Shown one piece after another: positions 1 through 7,408 of a stretch of 14,548 nt of DNA (position 1 is its first letter; the number at the start of each line of letters is the position of its first letter). The stretch is from assembly GCA_964390955.1 (NCBI GenBank), contig CAYMKE010000060.1:1-14548 (forward strand). Reading direction: 5' to 3'. Both the position numbers and the translations under genes were made by a program. The notes beneath the pieces were generated by a model. The model did no database searches, was not told the origin of the DNA, and saw only the letters and a program-made list of their open reading frames with translations. Source of the stretch: CAYMKE01 sp964390955. Its GTDB lineage: Bacteria; Bacteroidota; Bacteroidia; Bacteroidales; JBBRXJ01.

Positions 1-78
1 AAATTATGTCTTAAATTTAAAATGAAGAATTCCAATTAATTTTTTAGCAGTTTCTAAAGATACATTATTCAACCTATT

Positions 79-115
79 AAAAAAGTCTGTAGCGGTAGCG
101 CCAACGGACTTTTTT
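79..115 (+). terminator. Rho-independent terminator upstream of leuB
   Basis: An 11-bp stem (79-89 with 105-115, one G-T wobble) closes a 15-nt loop and ends in six T residues. The left arm begins with six A residues, so the hairpin could also work on the minus strand. It probably ends a transcript entering from the left edge. Bases 1-78 hold no gene I can recognise. The hairpin suggests that leuB starts its own transcription unit. Confidence 0.7.
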
Positions 116-174
116 AAAACACTCCTCTCTGAAAAAATAAATCATTTACTCATCGGTTTTTTTCAGATTATGAT

Positions 175-182
175 TATTTTTG
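175..182 (+). promoter_or_regulatory. Candidate Bacteroidota -7 box for leuB
   Basis: TATTTTTG fits the Bacteroidota -7 consensus TAnnTTTG and lies about 83 nt before the leuB start, downstream of the terminator at 79-115. I see no good TTTG element about 20 nt further upstream, so this is weak support in AT-rich DNA. Confidence 0.3.
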
Positions 183-265
183 CGCTCTTAAAAACCCATA
201 TTTTTTATTAAAAAACTGGCATGTTCTACTTTTATATCCTTATATTACAAAAACACATTTAAACC

Positions 266-1321
266 ATGAAATTTAACATAGCTGTATTACCGGGCGATGG
301 CATAGGGCCGGAAATCATTGAACAGGCAATCAAAGTAATGAACTCAATAGCAAAAAAATACAATCATGCGTTTCATTTTGAACATGCCCATGTTGGCGCT
401 GCTGCGATTGATGCTACCGGAAATCCGTATCCTGAAGAAACACATGAACTATGCATGAGGTCAGATGCTGTTTTATTTGGTGCAATCGGAGACCCTAAAT
501 ATGACAACGACCCTAAAGCCAAGGTCAGGCCGGAACAGGGGCTGCTTAGAATGCGGAAGAGACTGGGGTTATTTGCCAACATCAGGCCTGTTACCACCTT
601 TCAGTCATTGATTGATAAATCACCTCTGAAAAGAGAATTGATAGAGGGTGCTGATTTCATAATGATCAGGGAGCTGACAGGCGGTATTTATTTTGGGGAA
701 CCCCGCGGGCGTTCAGAAGATGGGAATACAGCTTTTGATACCTGTGGATACTCAAAAGACGAAATTCAACGGGTCACCAGGGTTGCTTTTGAATATGCAA
801 AAAAAAGAAAAAAAGAACTGACGGTGGTAGATAAAGCCAATGTATTGGGCACTTCCCGTTTATGGAGAGAGACCGTGCAGGAAATGGAAAAAGATTACAA
901 CGACATTACGGTTGACTACATGTTTGTTGACAACGCAGCCATGCAACTTATCCAATGGCCTAAACAATTTGATGTGATTGTTACGGAAAACATGTTTGGC
1001 GATATTTTAACAGACGAAGCCAGCGTTATTACAGGGTCTCTTGGGATGCTTCCATCAGCATCAATGGGCATACATACGTCTGTTTTTGAACCCATTCACG
1101 GGTCGTATCCACAAGCAGCCGGTAAAAATATTGCAAACCCTTGCGCGACCATCCTTTCTGCATCTATGCTCCTGGAAGCCTTAGGACTGCAGGAAGAGTC
1201 GGAAGCTGTTAAAAACGCTGTAGATAAAGCATTGGAAAACATGGTGGTAACCGAAGATATCAATAAAAAATCTGCACATTCTACAAGTGAAGTTGGGGAT
1301 TGGATTGCAGAAAATATATAA
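266..1321 (+). CDS. leuB: 3-isopropylmalate dehydrogenase
   Basis: LeuB oxidatively decarboxylates 3-isopropylmalate to 2-oxoisocaproate in the cytoplasm, the third step of leucine synthesis. The 351-residue protein has the family length and opens with the Rossmann-like GDGIGPEI motif (10-17). The substrate arginines are in LLRMRKR (R95, R97), NIRP (R107) and MIRE (R135). The catalytic Tyr-Lys pair is Y142 and K190, and the metal-binding aspartates are D222, D246 and D250. The ATG at 266 begins MKFNIAVLPGDGIG, the expected N-terminus. No Shine-Dalgarno sequence is visible. The adenosine-binding loop reads HGSYPQAAGKNIANP, whereas well-known NAD enzymes have HGSAPDIAG; the usual Asp is Gln283. 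No other leu gene is in the window. Tartrate and isocitrate dehydrogenases are related, but the arginine pattern favours LeuB. Confidence 0.95.
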   Translation: MKFNIAVLPGDGIGPEIIEQAIKVMNSIAKKYNHAFHFEHAHVGAAAIDATGNPYPEETHELCMRSDAVLFGAIGDPKYDNDPKAKVRPEQGLLRMRKRLGLFANIRPVTTFQSLIDKSPLKRELIEGADFIMIRELTGGIYFGEPRGRSEDGNTAFDTCGYSKDEIQRVTRVAFEYAKKRKKELTVVDKANVLGTSRLWRETVQEMEKDYNDITVDYMFVDNAAMQLIQWPKQFDVIVTENMFGDILTDEASVITGSLGMLPSASMGIHTSVFEPIHGSYPQAAGKNIANPCATILSASMLLEALGLQEESEAVKNAVDKALENMVVTEDINKKSAHSTSEVGDWIAENI

Positions 1322-1328
1322 CAAAACC

Positions 1329-1371
1329 GAAAAATAAGCAACAAGGACAATCCTGCGGCTACTTATTTTTC
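1329..1371. terminator. Bidirectional terminator between leuB and cysE
   Basis: A perfect 10-bp stem GAAAAATAAG / CTTATTTTTC (1329-1338 with 1362-1371) encloses a 23-nt loop that can form a smaller AGGA-CAA-TCCT hairpin. T-rich arms on both strands suit it to end both convergent genes. Its right arm is also the last codons of cysE, so the hairpin reaches into coding sequence. Confidence 0.65.
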
Positions 1372-2165
1372 ACTTTTGTCTCACTTTTATTAAGCACTAA
1401 CGAATAGGGCGCTACACTTTCTGTTAACCATACATTCCCTCCAATGGTGCTGTCGTGGCCAATGACTGTATCACCACCCAGGATGGTTGAACCTGCGTAG
1501 ATGATCACATTTTCTTCGATAGTAGGGTGCCGTTTTTGTTTGGCCATTGTTTTTTCTACACTCAATGCTCCCAATGTAACCCCCTGGTATATCCTTACAT
1601 TCTCTTTAATGATGACCGATTCGCCAATGACAATCCCTGTTCCGTGGTCAATAAAAAAAGATTCCCCAATGGTTGCCCCGGGATGAATATCAATACCGGT
1701 TTTACTATGGGCATATTCTGATATGAGACGGGGAAGAATGGGAATATCAATCTTATATAATTCATGAGTAATACGGTAAACCATTATGGTGAAAAAACCA
1801 GGGTAAGCCACAAGTACCTCTGCAATACTATTCGCTGCCGGATCATATCTGCATAATGAATGAGCATCTTTTATGAGCTTATCATAGATGTCAATAGTTT
1901 TATCAAAAAAGACTGTTGTAATCTTATCTATTGATTGTTTTAACTGGTATTTTACAGGCAATAATAATTCTTTAAATTTATACTGAAGCTGTTGATATGT
2001 TGACTCTGCCTCCAGTTCACTCATATTTCTGCCGATATTAATCGGAAACAAAAAATTAATGTATTCTTCAATAAATTCTTGTGCCTGAAATTTTGATGGG
2101 ATTTCGCAAAAAATGTGTTCCCGTTCTTTCTGAAATTTCTGGTATAGTTTTTTGAAATTTGACAT
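1359..2165 (-). CDS. cysE: Serine O-acetyltransferase (EpsC/CysE type)
   Basis: This enzyme transfers acetyl from acetyl-CoA to L-serine to give O-acetylserine, the carbon skeleton for cysteine. The 268-residue protein has a helical N-terminal region (1-125) and then a left-handed beta-helix of hexapeptide repeats (about 156-255). Residues matching the E. coli CysE active site are D159 and H161 in GIDIHPG, H174 in IDHGTG and H213 in KRHP. The C-terminus ends KVKNK. It lacks the terminal isoleucine that E. coli CysE inserts into CysK, so the classical cysteine synthase complex is unlikely on that basis. The ATG at 2165 gives a normal N-terminus. The gene follows carA on the same strand, separated only by a miniature element, and overlaps a terminator at its 3' end. 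Confidence 0.92.
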   Translation of the reverse strand: MSNFKKLYQKFQKEREHIFCEIPSKFQAQEFIEEYINFLFPINIGRNMSELEAESTYQQLQYKFKELLLPVKYQLKQSIDKITTVFFDKTIDIYDKLIKDAHSLCRYDPAANSIAEVLVAYPGFFTIMVYRITHELYKIDIPILPRLISEYAHSKTGIDIHPGATIGESFFIDHGTGIVIGESVIIKENVRIYQGVTLGALSVEKTMAKQKRHPTIEENVIIYAGSTILGGDTVIGHDSTIGGNVWLTESVAPYSLVLNKSETKVKNK

Positions 2166-2176
2166 GATAATGATAT

Positions 2177-2360
2177 TTATTAGAGCCTGTCCTTAAAGTC
2201 AAGTGTTTGGGTCATAATGTTCGACAATGAATCTTGCAAAGCCCCAAAATGCGCAGCTTACTGTTGTAAATGAGCAATTCTGAGGCAAACGTAACGAAGC
2301 CTGCCCCGTAAGGAAATGACTGTATCGGGGTTAGCGGACATTATGGACAAACACTAATTA
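2177..2360 (-). mobile_element. Miniature inverted-repeat element, copy 1 (core 2180-2357)
   Basis: The non-coding 178-bp core matches the reverse complement of 6325-6504 at about 85% by eye, with one 2-nt gap. Its ends form imperfect terminal inverted repeats: on the minus strand it opens TTAGTGTTTGTCCATAA, and on the plus strand TTAGAGCCTGTCCTTAA. A subterminal pair, 2202-2220 and 2338-2355, is also complementary. TTA flanks both ends (2177-2179 and 2358-2360) and could be a 3-bp target duplication; the right copy is the carA stop codon. No transposase is encoded, so movement would need one supplied in trans. It fills nearly all of the carA-cysE gap. The parent IS family is not recognised. 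Confidence 0.75.
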
Positions 2361-3446
2361 GACGCTCACGTTTATATTTTCTTTCACCAGGTTCATAAAA
2401 TCATCGAATAAAAATTCCGTATCCATAGGCCCCCCGGATGCTTCGGGATGAAACTGGGAAGAAAAGAACGGCTTGGTTTTATGCCGTATTCCTTCATTTG
2501 TTCCATCATTTAAATTCAGAAACAAGGGTTCCCAATCACCTGGTAGGCTTTCGTTATCAATAGCAAACCCATGATTTTGAGATGTGATGAATCCTGTGCG
2601 TGTTCCTTTTTTTATGACCGGTTGGTTATGACTCCTGTGGCCGTATTTCAGTTTATATGTTTTGGCGCCGGAAGCCAGCCCCAACAAATGATTTCCCATA
2701 CATATTCCAAGAATGGGGATGTCTTGCACTAATGCTTTTTTGATATTTTCGACTGTTTTGTCGCAAAACACAGGGTCTCCGGGGCCATTTGTAATAAACA
2801 GTCCGTCGTATTCATCATTTGAAAAATCATAATCCCAGGGAACCCTTATCACTGTGGCATCCCGTTTAATTAAATTCCGGATGATATTATTTTTAACCCC
2901 GCAATCTATCAATATTATTTTATACCGGCCATTGCCATATACTTTCTTTTCTTTGATACTCACCTTTTCTACCAGGTTTTCTTTGTTAGGATCATAAAAA
3001 TCTATTTTTTCACCTTCAAATTCAAGTTTTCCCAACATAGACCCCTCTTCACGCAGCCGTTTTGTCAACGAACGGGTATCAACACCATAGACCCCTGGAA
3101 TTTTATGTGCTTTCAGCCACTGTGCCAGGCTCGATTTGGCATTCCAGTGACTGTATTCAAATGAATAATCGGAAATGATCAACCCGGAAATATGTAATGT
3201 ATGCGATTCATAAAACTTATGAAGTTCGTGCTCTAAATCTGCATCCGGCACACCATAATTACCGATCAAAGGGTAGGTCAATACCAATATCTGCCCTTTA
3301 TAAGACGGATCTGTAAGGCTCTCCGGATATCCGGTCATGGCTGTATTAAACACCACTTCTCCCGATACCCCCTGTTCGTATCCAAATGATTTGCCTTCGT
3401 ATACAGCATTGTCTTCCAACGTTAATTTTACAATCTTATTGCTCAT
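2358..3446 (-). CDS. carA: Carbamoyl-phosphate synthase small (glutaminase) subunit
   Basis: CarA hydrolyses glutamine and passes ammonia to CarB for carbamoyl phosphate, used in pyrimidine and arginine synthesis. The 362-residue protein has the CPSase small-chain N-terminal domain (about 4-135) and a class I glutamine amidotransferase domain (about 175-355). The triad is C249 in GICMG plus H333 and E335 in QFHPEASGGP. The sequence after the nucleophile reads GNH, where E. coli CarA has GHQ, so the Gln that helps hold the intermediate is His253 here. The start at 3446 gives MSNKIVKLTLEDN, a normal beginning. The gene lies 25 nt after the thioredoxin-like gene, suggesting cotranscription. Its stop codon TAA abuts a miniature element. 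CarB is not in the window. Confidence 0.95.
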   Translation of the reverse strand: MSNKIVKLTLEDNAVYEGKSFGYEQGVSGEVVFNTAMTGYPESLTDPSYKGQILVLTYPLIGNYGVPDADLEHELHKFYESHTLHISGLIISDYSFEYSHWNAKSSLAQWLKAHKIPGVYGVDTRSLTKRLREEGSMLGKLEFEGEKIDFYDPNKENLVEKVSIKEKKVYGNGRYKIILIDCGVKNNIIRNLIKRDATVIRVPWDYDFSNDEYDGLFITNGPGDPVFCDKTVENIKKALVQDIPILGICMGNHLLGLASGAKTYKLKYGHRSHNQPVIKKGTRTGFITSQNHGFAIDNESLPGDWEPLFLNLNDGTNEGIRHKTKPFFSSQFHPEASGGPMDTEFLFDDFMNLVKENINVSV

Positions 3447-3471
3447 TTCATTATAATGTTAAATTAAGAGT

Positions 3472-4989
3472 TTACTGTTGTGTAGTTTCCATTTCAGACT
3501 TCTGGATAATGGGTTTCTTTTTACCGTGAATCAGGTTATCCAAAACTTCCCTGACCTGTTCCGGTGCAAGCTTTTTAGCTACAATTTTTTTGTCTTCATC
3601 AAGTAAGAAAAGAGCAGGTGTTGCTTTGATGTTGTATTCTTTTTTAAACTCATAGCTAAATGGATTCCATGCATTAATCCAGTCATATAATTCATGTTCA
3701 TTAATAAATTCAATCCATTTCTTTTTCCCCTCTTTTCCCATTATCATGTTAAATGAAATCATTTCAACATCTTCTTCCTCAAAATCCTGGTATATTTCAT
3801 ATAATTTGGGAGTGTATTCTCGGCAATGGCCGCAATCCCGTTCCCAGAAATAAAGAATAATGTATTTGGCATCAATATCATAAAGATTGAGCTTCCGTTT
3901 AAATACATAAGGGTTTGTGATCAATGCTGTATCATCCCGGGCCCGGATAAAATGTTCTGTTGAAATCTCAATCATTTCAATATCAGGAGCTTTCTTTCCG
4001 ATTAAAAGGGGCTTCATTTCTTTTACATTTTTTTTGAGCTTTTTGATAAAATCAGGATCACTCCATTCGGCTTCGGGAATATAATAGTTTTCAGCAATAT
4101 GCACATACACGGCATCCATTCCTAAAATTTTGCTCCCCGCAAAATGATTGAATAATTTTATCAGTACAAACCGGAATGTTTCTTTATCTGCTCTTGCCAT
4201 GCTGATGAGTGTGTCAACTGCAACAATCAAAGAGTCAGGAATTTGTGGTGTCACATATTTCATGTATTTCATGATCTTTTGTTCATATATGGGAGTCCTC
4301 AGCAAGCGGGGATTCCCAATATCAAAATGATCAAAATAATGATCTTTATAGTATCTGTATTGGAATGTTGAATCAATGTTCCCCTCTTCGTCTTTCGGTG
4401 GATCAGGAACATCAATTTCTTCCAATGCTTTTAAAAACACGGCTAAAAAAGTCCCCGAATACTCTTCAATCATTTTGTTGGTGTGCTCTTTCACTTCTTC
4501 ATTGATCCGGATCATTTCTTCCTTAATTTTCTTTTTTTTGCGCTTTGTTTTTAAGTCATCCATTGTTTTTTGCAACTCTTTGCGTTCATTGCGTTTATTT
4601 CTCAAAAATTTCTGATGTTCAATAAATGCCTGGTTAATTTCCGACCCGGAAACACTTAAATTATCCAATAAATCCGATGTATCATTTTTAATACTGAATT
4701 TTTGATCATCTCCGATTAATAAATCAAAATACTTTTTATTTGGCAAATACACGATATACATCCCTCCCGTAAGAGGCTCATCACCTTCAAAAACACCTTC
4801 ACCGCTTTGATCAAGGTATGCAGTATCATCAGGATAAATGTTTTTGCCCATGTAATGGGCCAACATCACTTCTGTGTTACTTAAATGGTTGATTTTTACT
4901 TTTATCTTATAACCACCGGCATATAAAGTATAAAAAGAAGCAAAAGCAAATAATACGATCAATCCTAAAAATTTTCTTTTATGCATCAT
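3472..4989 (-). CDS. Secreted TlpA-like thioredoxin-fold protein (DUF4369/DUF5106-like)
   Basis: This is a 505-residue exported protein of a type common in Bacteroidota; its substrate is unknown. Residues 1-24 form a signal peptide (KRK, then a hydrophobic core). Residues 25-115 resemble the beta-rich DUF4369 region. Residues 120-175 are a highly charged helical stretch, probably coiled coil. Residues 205-335 match DUF5106 (for example YFDHFDIGNPRLLRTP and PDSLIVAVDTL). Residues 330-490 are an AhpC/TlpA thioredoxin domain with active site WERDCGHC (C386, C389) and cis-Pro P458 in KATPALF. The lysine- and glutamine-rich tail is short. A role in thiol-disulfide exchange in the periplasm follows from the CGHC motif. 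Two adjacent ATG codons (4989, 4986) could start it. It leads a probable operon with carA, a pairing with no obvious functional logic. Confidence 0.85.
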   Translation of the reverse strand: MMHKRKFLGLIVLFAFASFYTLYAGGYKIKVKINHLSNTEVMLAHYMGKNIYPDDTAYLDQSGEGVFEGDEPLTGGMYIVYLPNKKYFDLLIGDDQKFSIKNDTSDLLDNLSVSGSEINQAFIEHQKFLRNKRNERKELQKTMDDLKTKRKKKKIKEEMIRINEEVKEHTNKMIEEYSGTFLAVFLKALEEIDVPDPPKDEEGNIDSTFQYRYYKDHYFDHFDIGNPRLLRTPIYEQKIMKYMKYVTPQIPDSLIVAVDTLISMARADKETFRFVLIKLFNHFAGSKILGMDAVYVHIAENYYIPEAEWSDPDFIKKLKKNVKEMKPLLIGKKAPDIEMIEISTEHFIRARDDTALITNPYVFKRKLNLYDIDAKYIILYFWERDCGHCREYTPKLYEIYQDFEEEDVEMISFNMIMGKEGKKKWIEFINEHELYDWINAWNPFSYEFKKEYNIKATPALFLLDEDKKIVAKKLAPEQVREVLDNLIHGKKKPIIQKSEMETTQQ

Positions 4990-5021
4990 AATTCAAAATT
5001 TATGTTTTAACAATTAAACTC

Positions 5022-5029
5022 CAAAATTA
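5022..5029 (-). promoter_or_regulatory. Candidate -7 box for the thioredoxin-carA unit
   Basis: On the minus strand TAATTTTG matches TAnnTTTG and lies about 33 nt before the start at 4989, a leader length common in this phylum. No clear -33 TTTG is present at 19-21 nt upstream. The rest of the divergent gap 4990-5243 is very AT-rich; a CATGATCATG palindrome lies at 5078-5087, with no known role. Confidence 0.25.
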
Positions 5030-5243
5030 AAAAATCAAATTAATAATCCTTTATTATATTCAAATTATCAATATATACATGATCATGATTTCTCATATCA
5101 TGTTGATTAAATATGGTTTAATTTTATATTTTCTCACATAACGAAAGAAATTTTATTTTATTAAAAATAAATATTACAAAATACTTATTTTTAAACCTGT
5201 TTCAGTCAATGAAATGATTAATCACATCAAAAAAACATAAAGA

Positions 5244-6212
5244 ATGCTGAATTTATCAGAAGCACAAGCGATTATACAGAAAGAGACGAATCGGCTACGG
5301 TTTGAAAAAGAGCCGGAAGGTTTATATGAACCTTTAAATTATATGCTTTCACTCGGCGGAAAACGATTACGCCCTGCACTTATGCTGATGCTATCAAGTA
5401 TTTATCAGGATGAAATAAAATCTATTATACCCTATGCCATAGGGATTGAATTATTTCATAATTTCACATTGATTCATGATGATATTATGGACGACGCACC
5501 ATTAAGAAGAAATATGCCCACGGTTTATAAGAAATGGGGGGCCAACACAGCCATCCTGTCGGGTGATGCTTTATTGATCATAGCATATGAATACATGCTG
5601 CAAAACAATGGACAAACAGATATTTTAAAAGAATTTAATGACATTGCCCTGAAGGTTTGTGAGGGACAACAATATGATATGGAATTTGAAAACCAGGAAT
5701 ATATATCTGAATTGCATTACCTGAAAATGATCGGGTTGAAAACCGCTTCATTGATTGCAGGAAGCCTTAAAATCAGTGCCCTTGCAACACAAGCGCCTCC
5801 TCAGGATGCTAAATTATTGTATGAATTCGGCACCAACCTGGGATTGGCCTTTCAACTCCAGGATGATTTAATGGATTCATTTGGAGATAAAGAACGTTTT
5901 GGAAAAAAAATTGGAGGTGATATTGCAGCCAATAAAAAAACCTTTTTACTGATCAAAGCATTGGAATTGTCAACAACCGAACAATCCACTAGACTCCTTT
6001 CTTTGATGAACGACAAAGACATAGATATTAAAAATAAAATAAACAGTGTTAAAAATATTTACCATGATTTAAATATTGAACAAATAACAAAAGAAAAAAT
6101 TAATCTTTTTTTCAATAAGACATACCAGTTATTAGGCCTATTATCTATGCCAAGAGAAAAATACAAGTATATCGAAGAATTTGTTCATTTTCTTCAAAAC
6201 AGGGAAAAATAA
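5244..6212 (+). CDS. Trans-polyprenyl diphosphate synthase, probably short-chain
   Basis: The enzyme condenses isopentenyl diphosphate with an allylic diphosphate to build a linear isoprenoid precursor. The 322-residue protein carries GGKRLRP (38-44), the first aspartate-rich motif DDIMD (79-83), GDALL near 108-112 and the second motif QDDLMD (206-211) followed by KKIGGD. The residue five before the first motif is Phe74, and the motif has no two-residue insertion. In characterised synthases an aromatic residue there limits chain length to about C15-C20; long-chain octaprenyl synthases have a small residue instead. A farnesyl or geranylgeranyl product is therefore my inference. The ATG at 5244 follows AAAGA and no better start is near. 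The gene stands alone, diverging from the thioredoxin gene, with no visible terminator downstream. Confidence 0.9.
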   Translation: MLNLSEAQAIIQKETNRLRFEKEPEGLYEPLNYMLSLGGKRLRPALMLMLSSIYQDEIKSIIPYAIGIELFHNFTLIHDDIMDDAPLRRNMPTVYKKWGANTAILSGDALLIIAYEYMLQNNGQTDILKEFNDIALKVCEGQQYDMEFENQEYISELHYLKMIGLKTASLIAGSLKISALATQAPPQDAKLLYEFGTNLGLAFQLQDDLMDSFGDKERFGKKIGGDIAANKKTFLLIKALELSTTEQSTRLLSLMNDKDIDIKNKINSVKNIYHDLNIEQITKEKINLFFNKTYQLLGLLSMPREKYKYIEEFVHFLQNREK

Positions 6213-6551
6213 AGAAACAAAGGACATAAACCAGAATCCAGAGATTTGTTTACCCTTAGTTTACGCCAATTCTACTGAAAATATTTTGATTGATTGTATA
6301 TAAGTATCAAAATGATTCATTAGTTTTGTGTTTGTTCATAATATCCGCTAAACCCGATACAGTCATTCTTCCTTACGGGGCAGGCTTTGTTACATTTGTC
6401 CCCAAATTATCCATTTACGCCAGTAAACTGCGCATTTGGGGGCTTTGCAAGCCTCGTTATCAAACATTATGACCCAAACACTCGATTTTATGGACAGGCA
6501 CTAATTATAATAACACAAATTCAAATTAACTGTCAACACTTATTTTCCATT
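6213..6551. other. Non-coding gap between polyprenyl synthase and glsA-like gene
   Basis: This 339-nt gap holds the second miniature element (6325-6504), about 110 nt of AT-rich DNA before it and 47 nt after it. Open frames can be drawn across the element, but they run through repeat sequence and resemble no protein. A TAnnTTTG match, TAGTTTTG at 6321-6328, straddles the element's left end, without a convincing partner element upstream. Confidence 0.7.
6325..6504 (+). mobile_element. Miniature inverted-repeat element, copy 2
   Basis: This 180-bp non-coding unit is about 85% identical to the reverse complement of 2180-2357. Both terminal and subterminal inverted repeats are retained: 6328-6344 pairs with 6464-6482, and the right end on the minus strand reads TTAGTGCCTGTCCATAA. 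An internal hairpin pairs CCCCAAAT (6400-6407) with ATTTGGGG (6434-6441), with a second stem TTTAC / GTAAA inside. TTA follows the right end (6505-6507) and occurs near the left end (6320-6322), but the left boundary has drifted, so target duplication is uncertain. There is no transposase. The element ends 47 nt before the next start codon. Confidence 0.72.
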
Positions 6552-7394
6552 ATGGCTGAAAAAAAAATTATAGATATCAAGGAGGTGATCAGGAAAAAAA
6601 ATCCTAATCTTTTGAAAACAATACCCGGTTTTTTAATCAGGTTTATTAAAAACATTATCCATGAAGACGAAATCAATCATATATTGAATAAAAACGGTGA
6701 TTTATACGGGGTTGAATTTGTTGATCAGTATTTCAGGGATATCGGACTCACTTACACATGCGAAGGGCAGGAAAATATACCAAAAGACGGAAGATATATT
6801 TTTATTTCCAATCATCCGTTGGGTGGTTTGGATGGCATGGTACTCATAAGCTGTATCGGACATATGTTCAACCAAAAAATTAAGTTCATAGTAAATGATA
6901 TACTGTTGAATCTCAAAAACCTTGAACCAGTTTTTATACCGGTGAATACACTTGGAAAACAAACCCATGAGTATGCTAAAATGATTGAGAACACTTATAA
7001 ATCAGACACTCAAATCCTCACATTCCCGGCAGGTTTATGCTCCCGCAAGGTGAAAGGTAAGATTGTAGACTTACAATGGAAAAAAAATTTCATCTCTAAA
7101 GCACAGGAATATCAAAGAGATATAATTCCAATTTATTTTGATGGCCGGAATTCTCATTTTTTTTACAACCTGGCTAATCTCAGAAAAAAAATAAGGATCA
7201 AAGCAAATATTGAAATGTTTTTGCTTCCACATGAGATGTTTAAACAAAAAAATAAAAATTTACACCTTAAATTTGGGAAACCCATTTCATATAAAACATT
7301 CGATAAACGATATTCACCGAGGAATTGGGCACAAAAATTGAAGGAATATGTTTATCGATTAAATGATGAGCATTATCAAGAGTTTCAATATTAA
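6552..7394 (+). CDS. glsA: PlsC-like acyltransferase, probable GlsA (amino-acid lipid O-acyltransferase)
   Basis: This 280-residue protein belongs to the lysophospholipid acyltransferase superfamily. Together with the next gene it matches the GlsA/GlsB pair that makes glycine lipids in Bacteroides thetaiotaomicron, where GlsA adds the second, ester-linked acyl chain. The catalytic block is NHPLGGLDG, with H88 and D94. The spacing is H-X5-D, not the usual H-X4-D. Later blocks are FIPVNTLG (128-135), FPAGLCSRK (158-166, in place of FPEGTRS) and IIPIYFDGRN (191-200). I chose the ATG at 6552. The frame stays open upstream to 6387, but those codons lie in the miniature element. The N-terminal IPGFLIRFIKNII segment may associate with the membrane. 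A plain 1-acylglycerol-phosphate acyltransferase role cannot be excluded. Confidence 0.75.
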   Translation: MAEKKIIDIKEVIRKKNPNLLKTIPGFLIRFIKNIIHEDEINHILNKNGDLYGVEFVDQYFRDIGLTYTCEGQENIPKDGRYIFISNHPLGGLDGMVLISCIGHMFNQKIKFIVNDILLNLKNLEPVFIPVNTLGKQTHEYAKMIENTYKSDTQILTFPAGLCSRKVKGKIVDLQWKKNFISKAQEYQRDIIPIYFDGRNSHFFYNLANLRKKIRIKANIEMFLLPHEMFKQKNKNLHLKFGKPISYKTFDKRYSPRNWAQKLKEYVYRLNDEHYQEFQY

Positions 7395-7408
7395 AACAAG
7401 ATTTTTGT

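Noticed and set aside
1..78. A possible 3' end of an upstream gene before the terminator at 79-115.
   Set aside because: Only short open stretches exist, in several frames, with nothing recognisable.
2191..2220. An E. coli-type -35/-10 promoter inside the element driving cysE (TTGACT at its outer end).
   Set aside because: The match is partial, and Bacteroidota promoters do not follow this consensus; no TAnnTTTG box was found there.
5078..5087. The palindrome CATGATCATG in the divergent gap, as an operator.
   Set aside because: A 10-bp palindrome in very AT-rich DNA can arise by chance, and no second site or regulator gene is nearby.
6387..6551. An N-terminal extension of the glsA-like gene starting at 6387.
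   Set aside because: These codons lie largely within the miniature repeat and show no protein similarity; the ATG at 6552 gives a sensible start.
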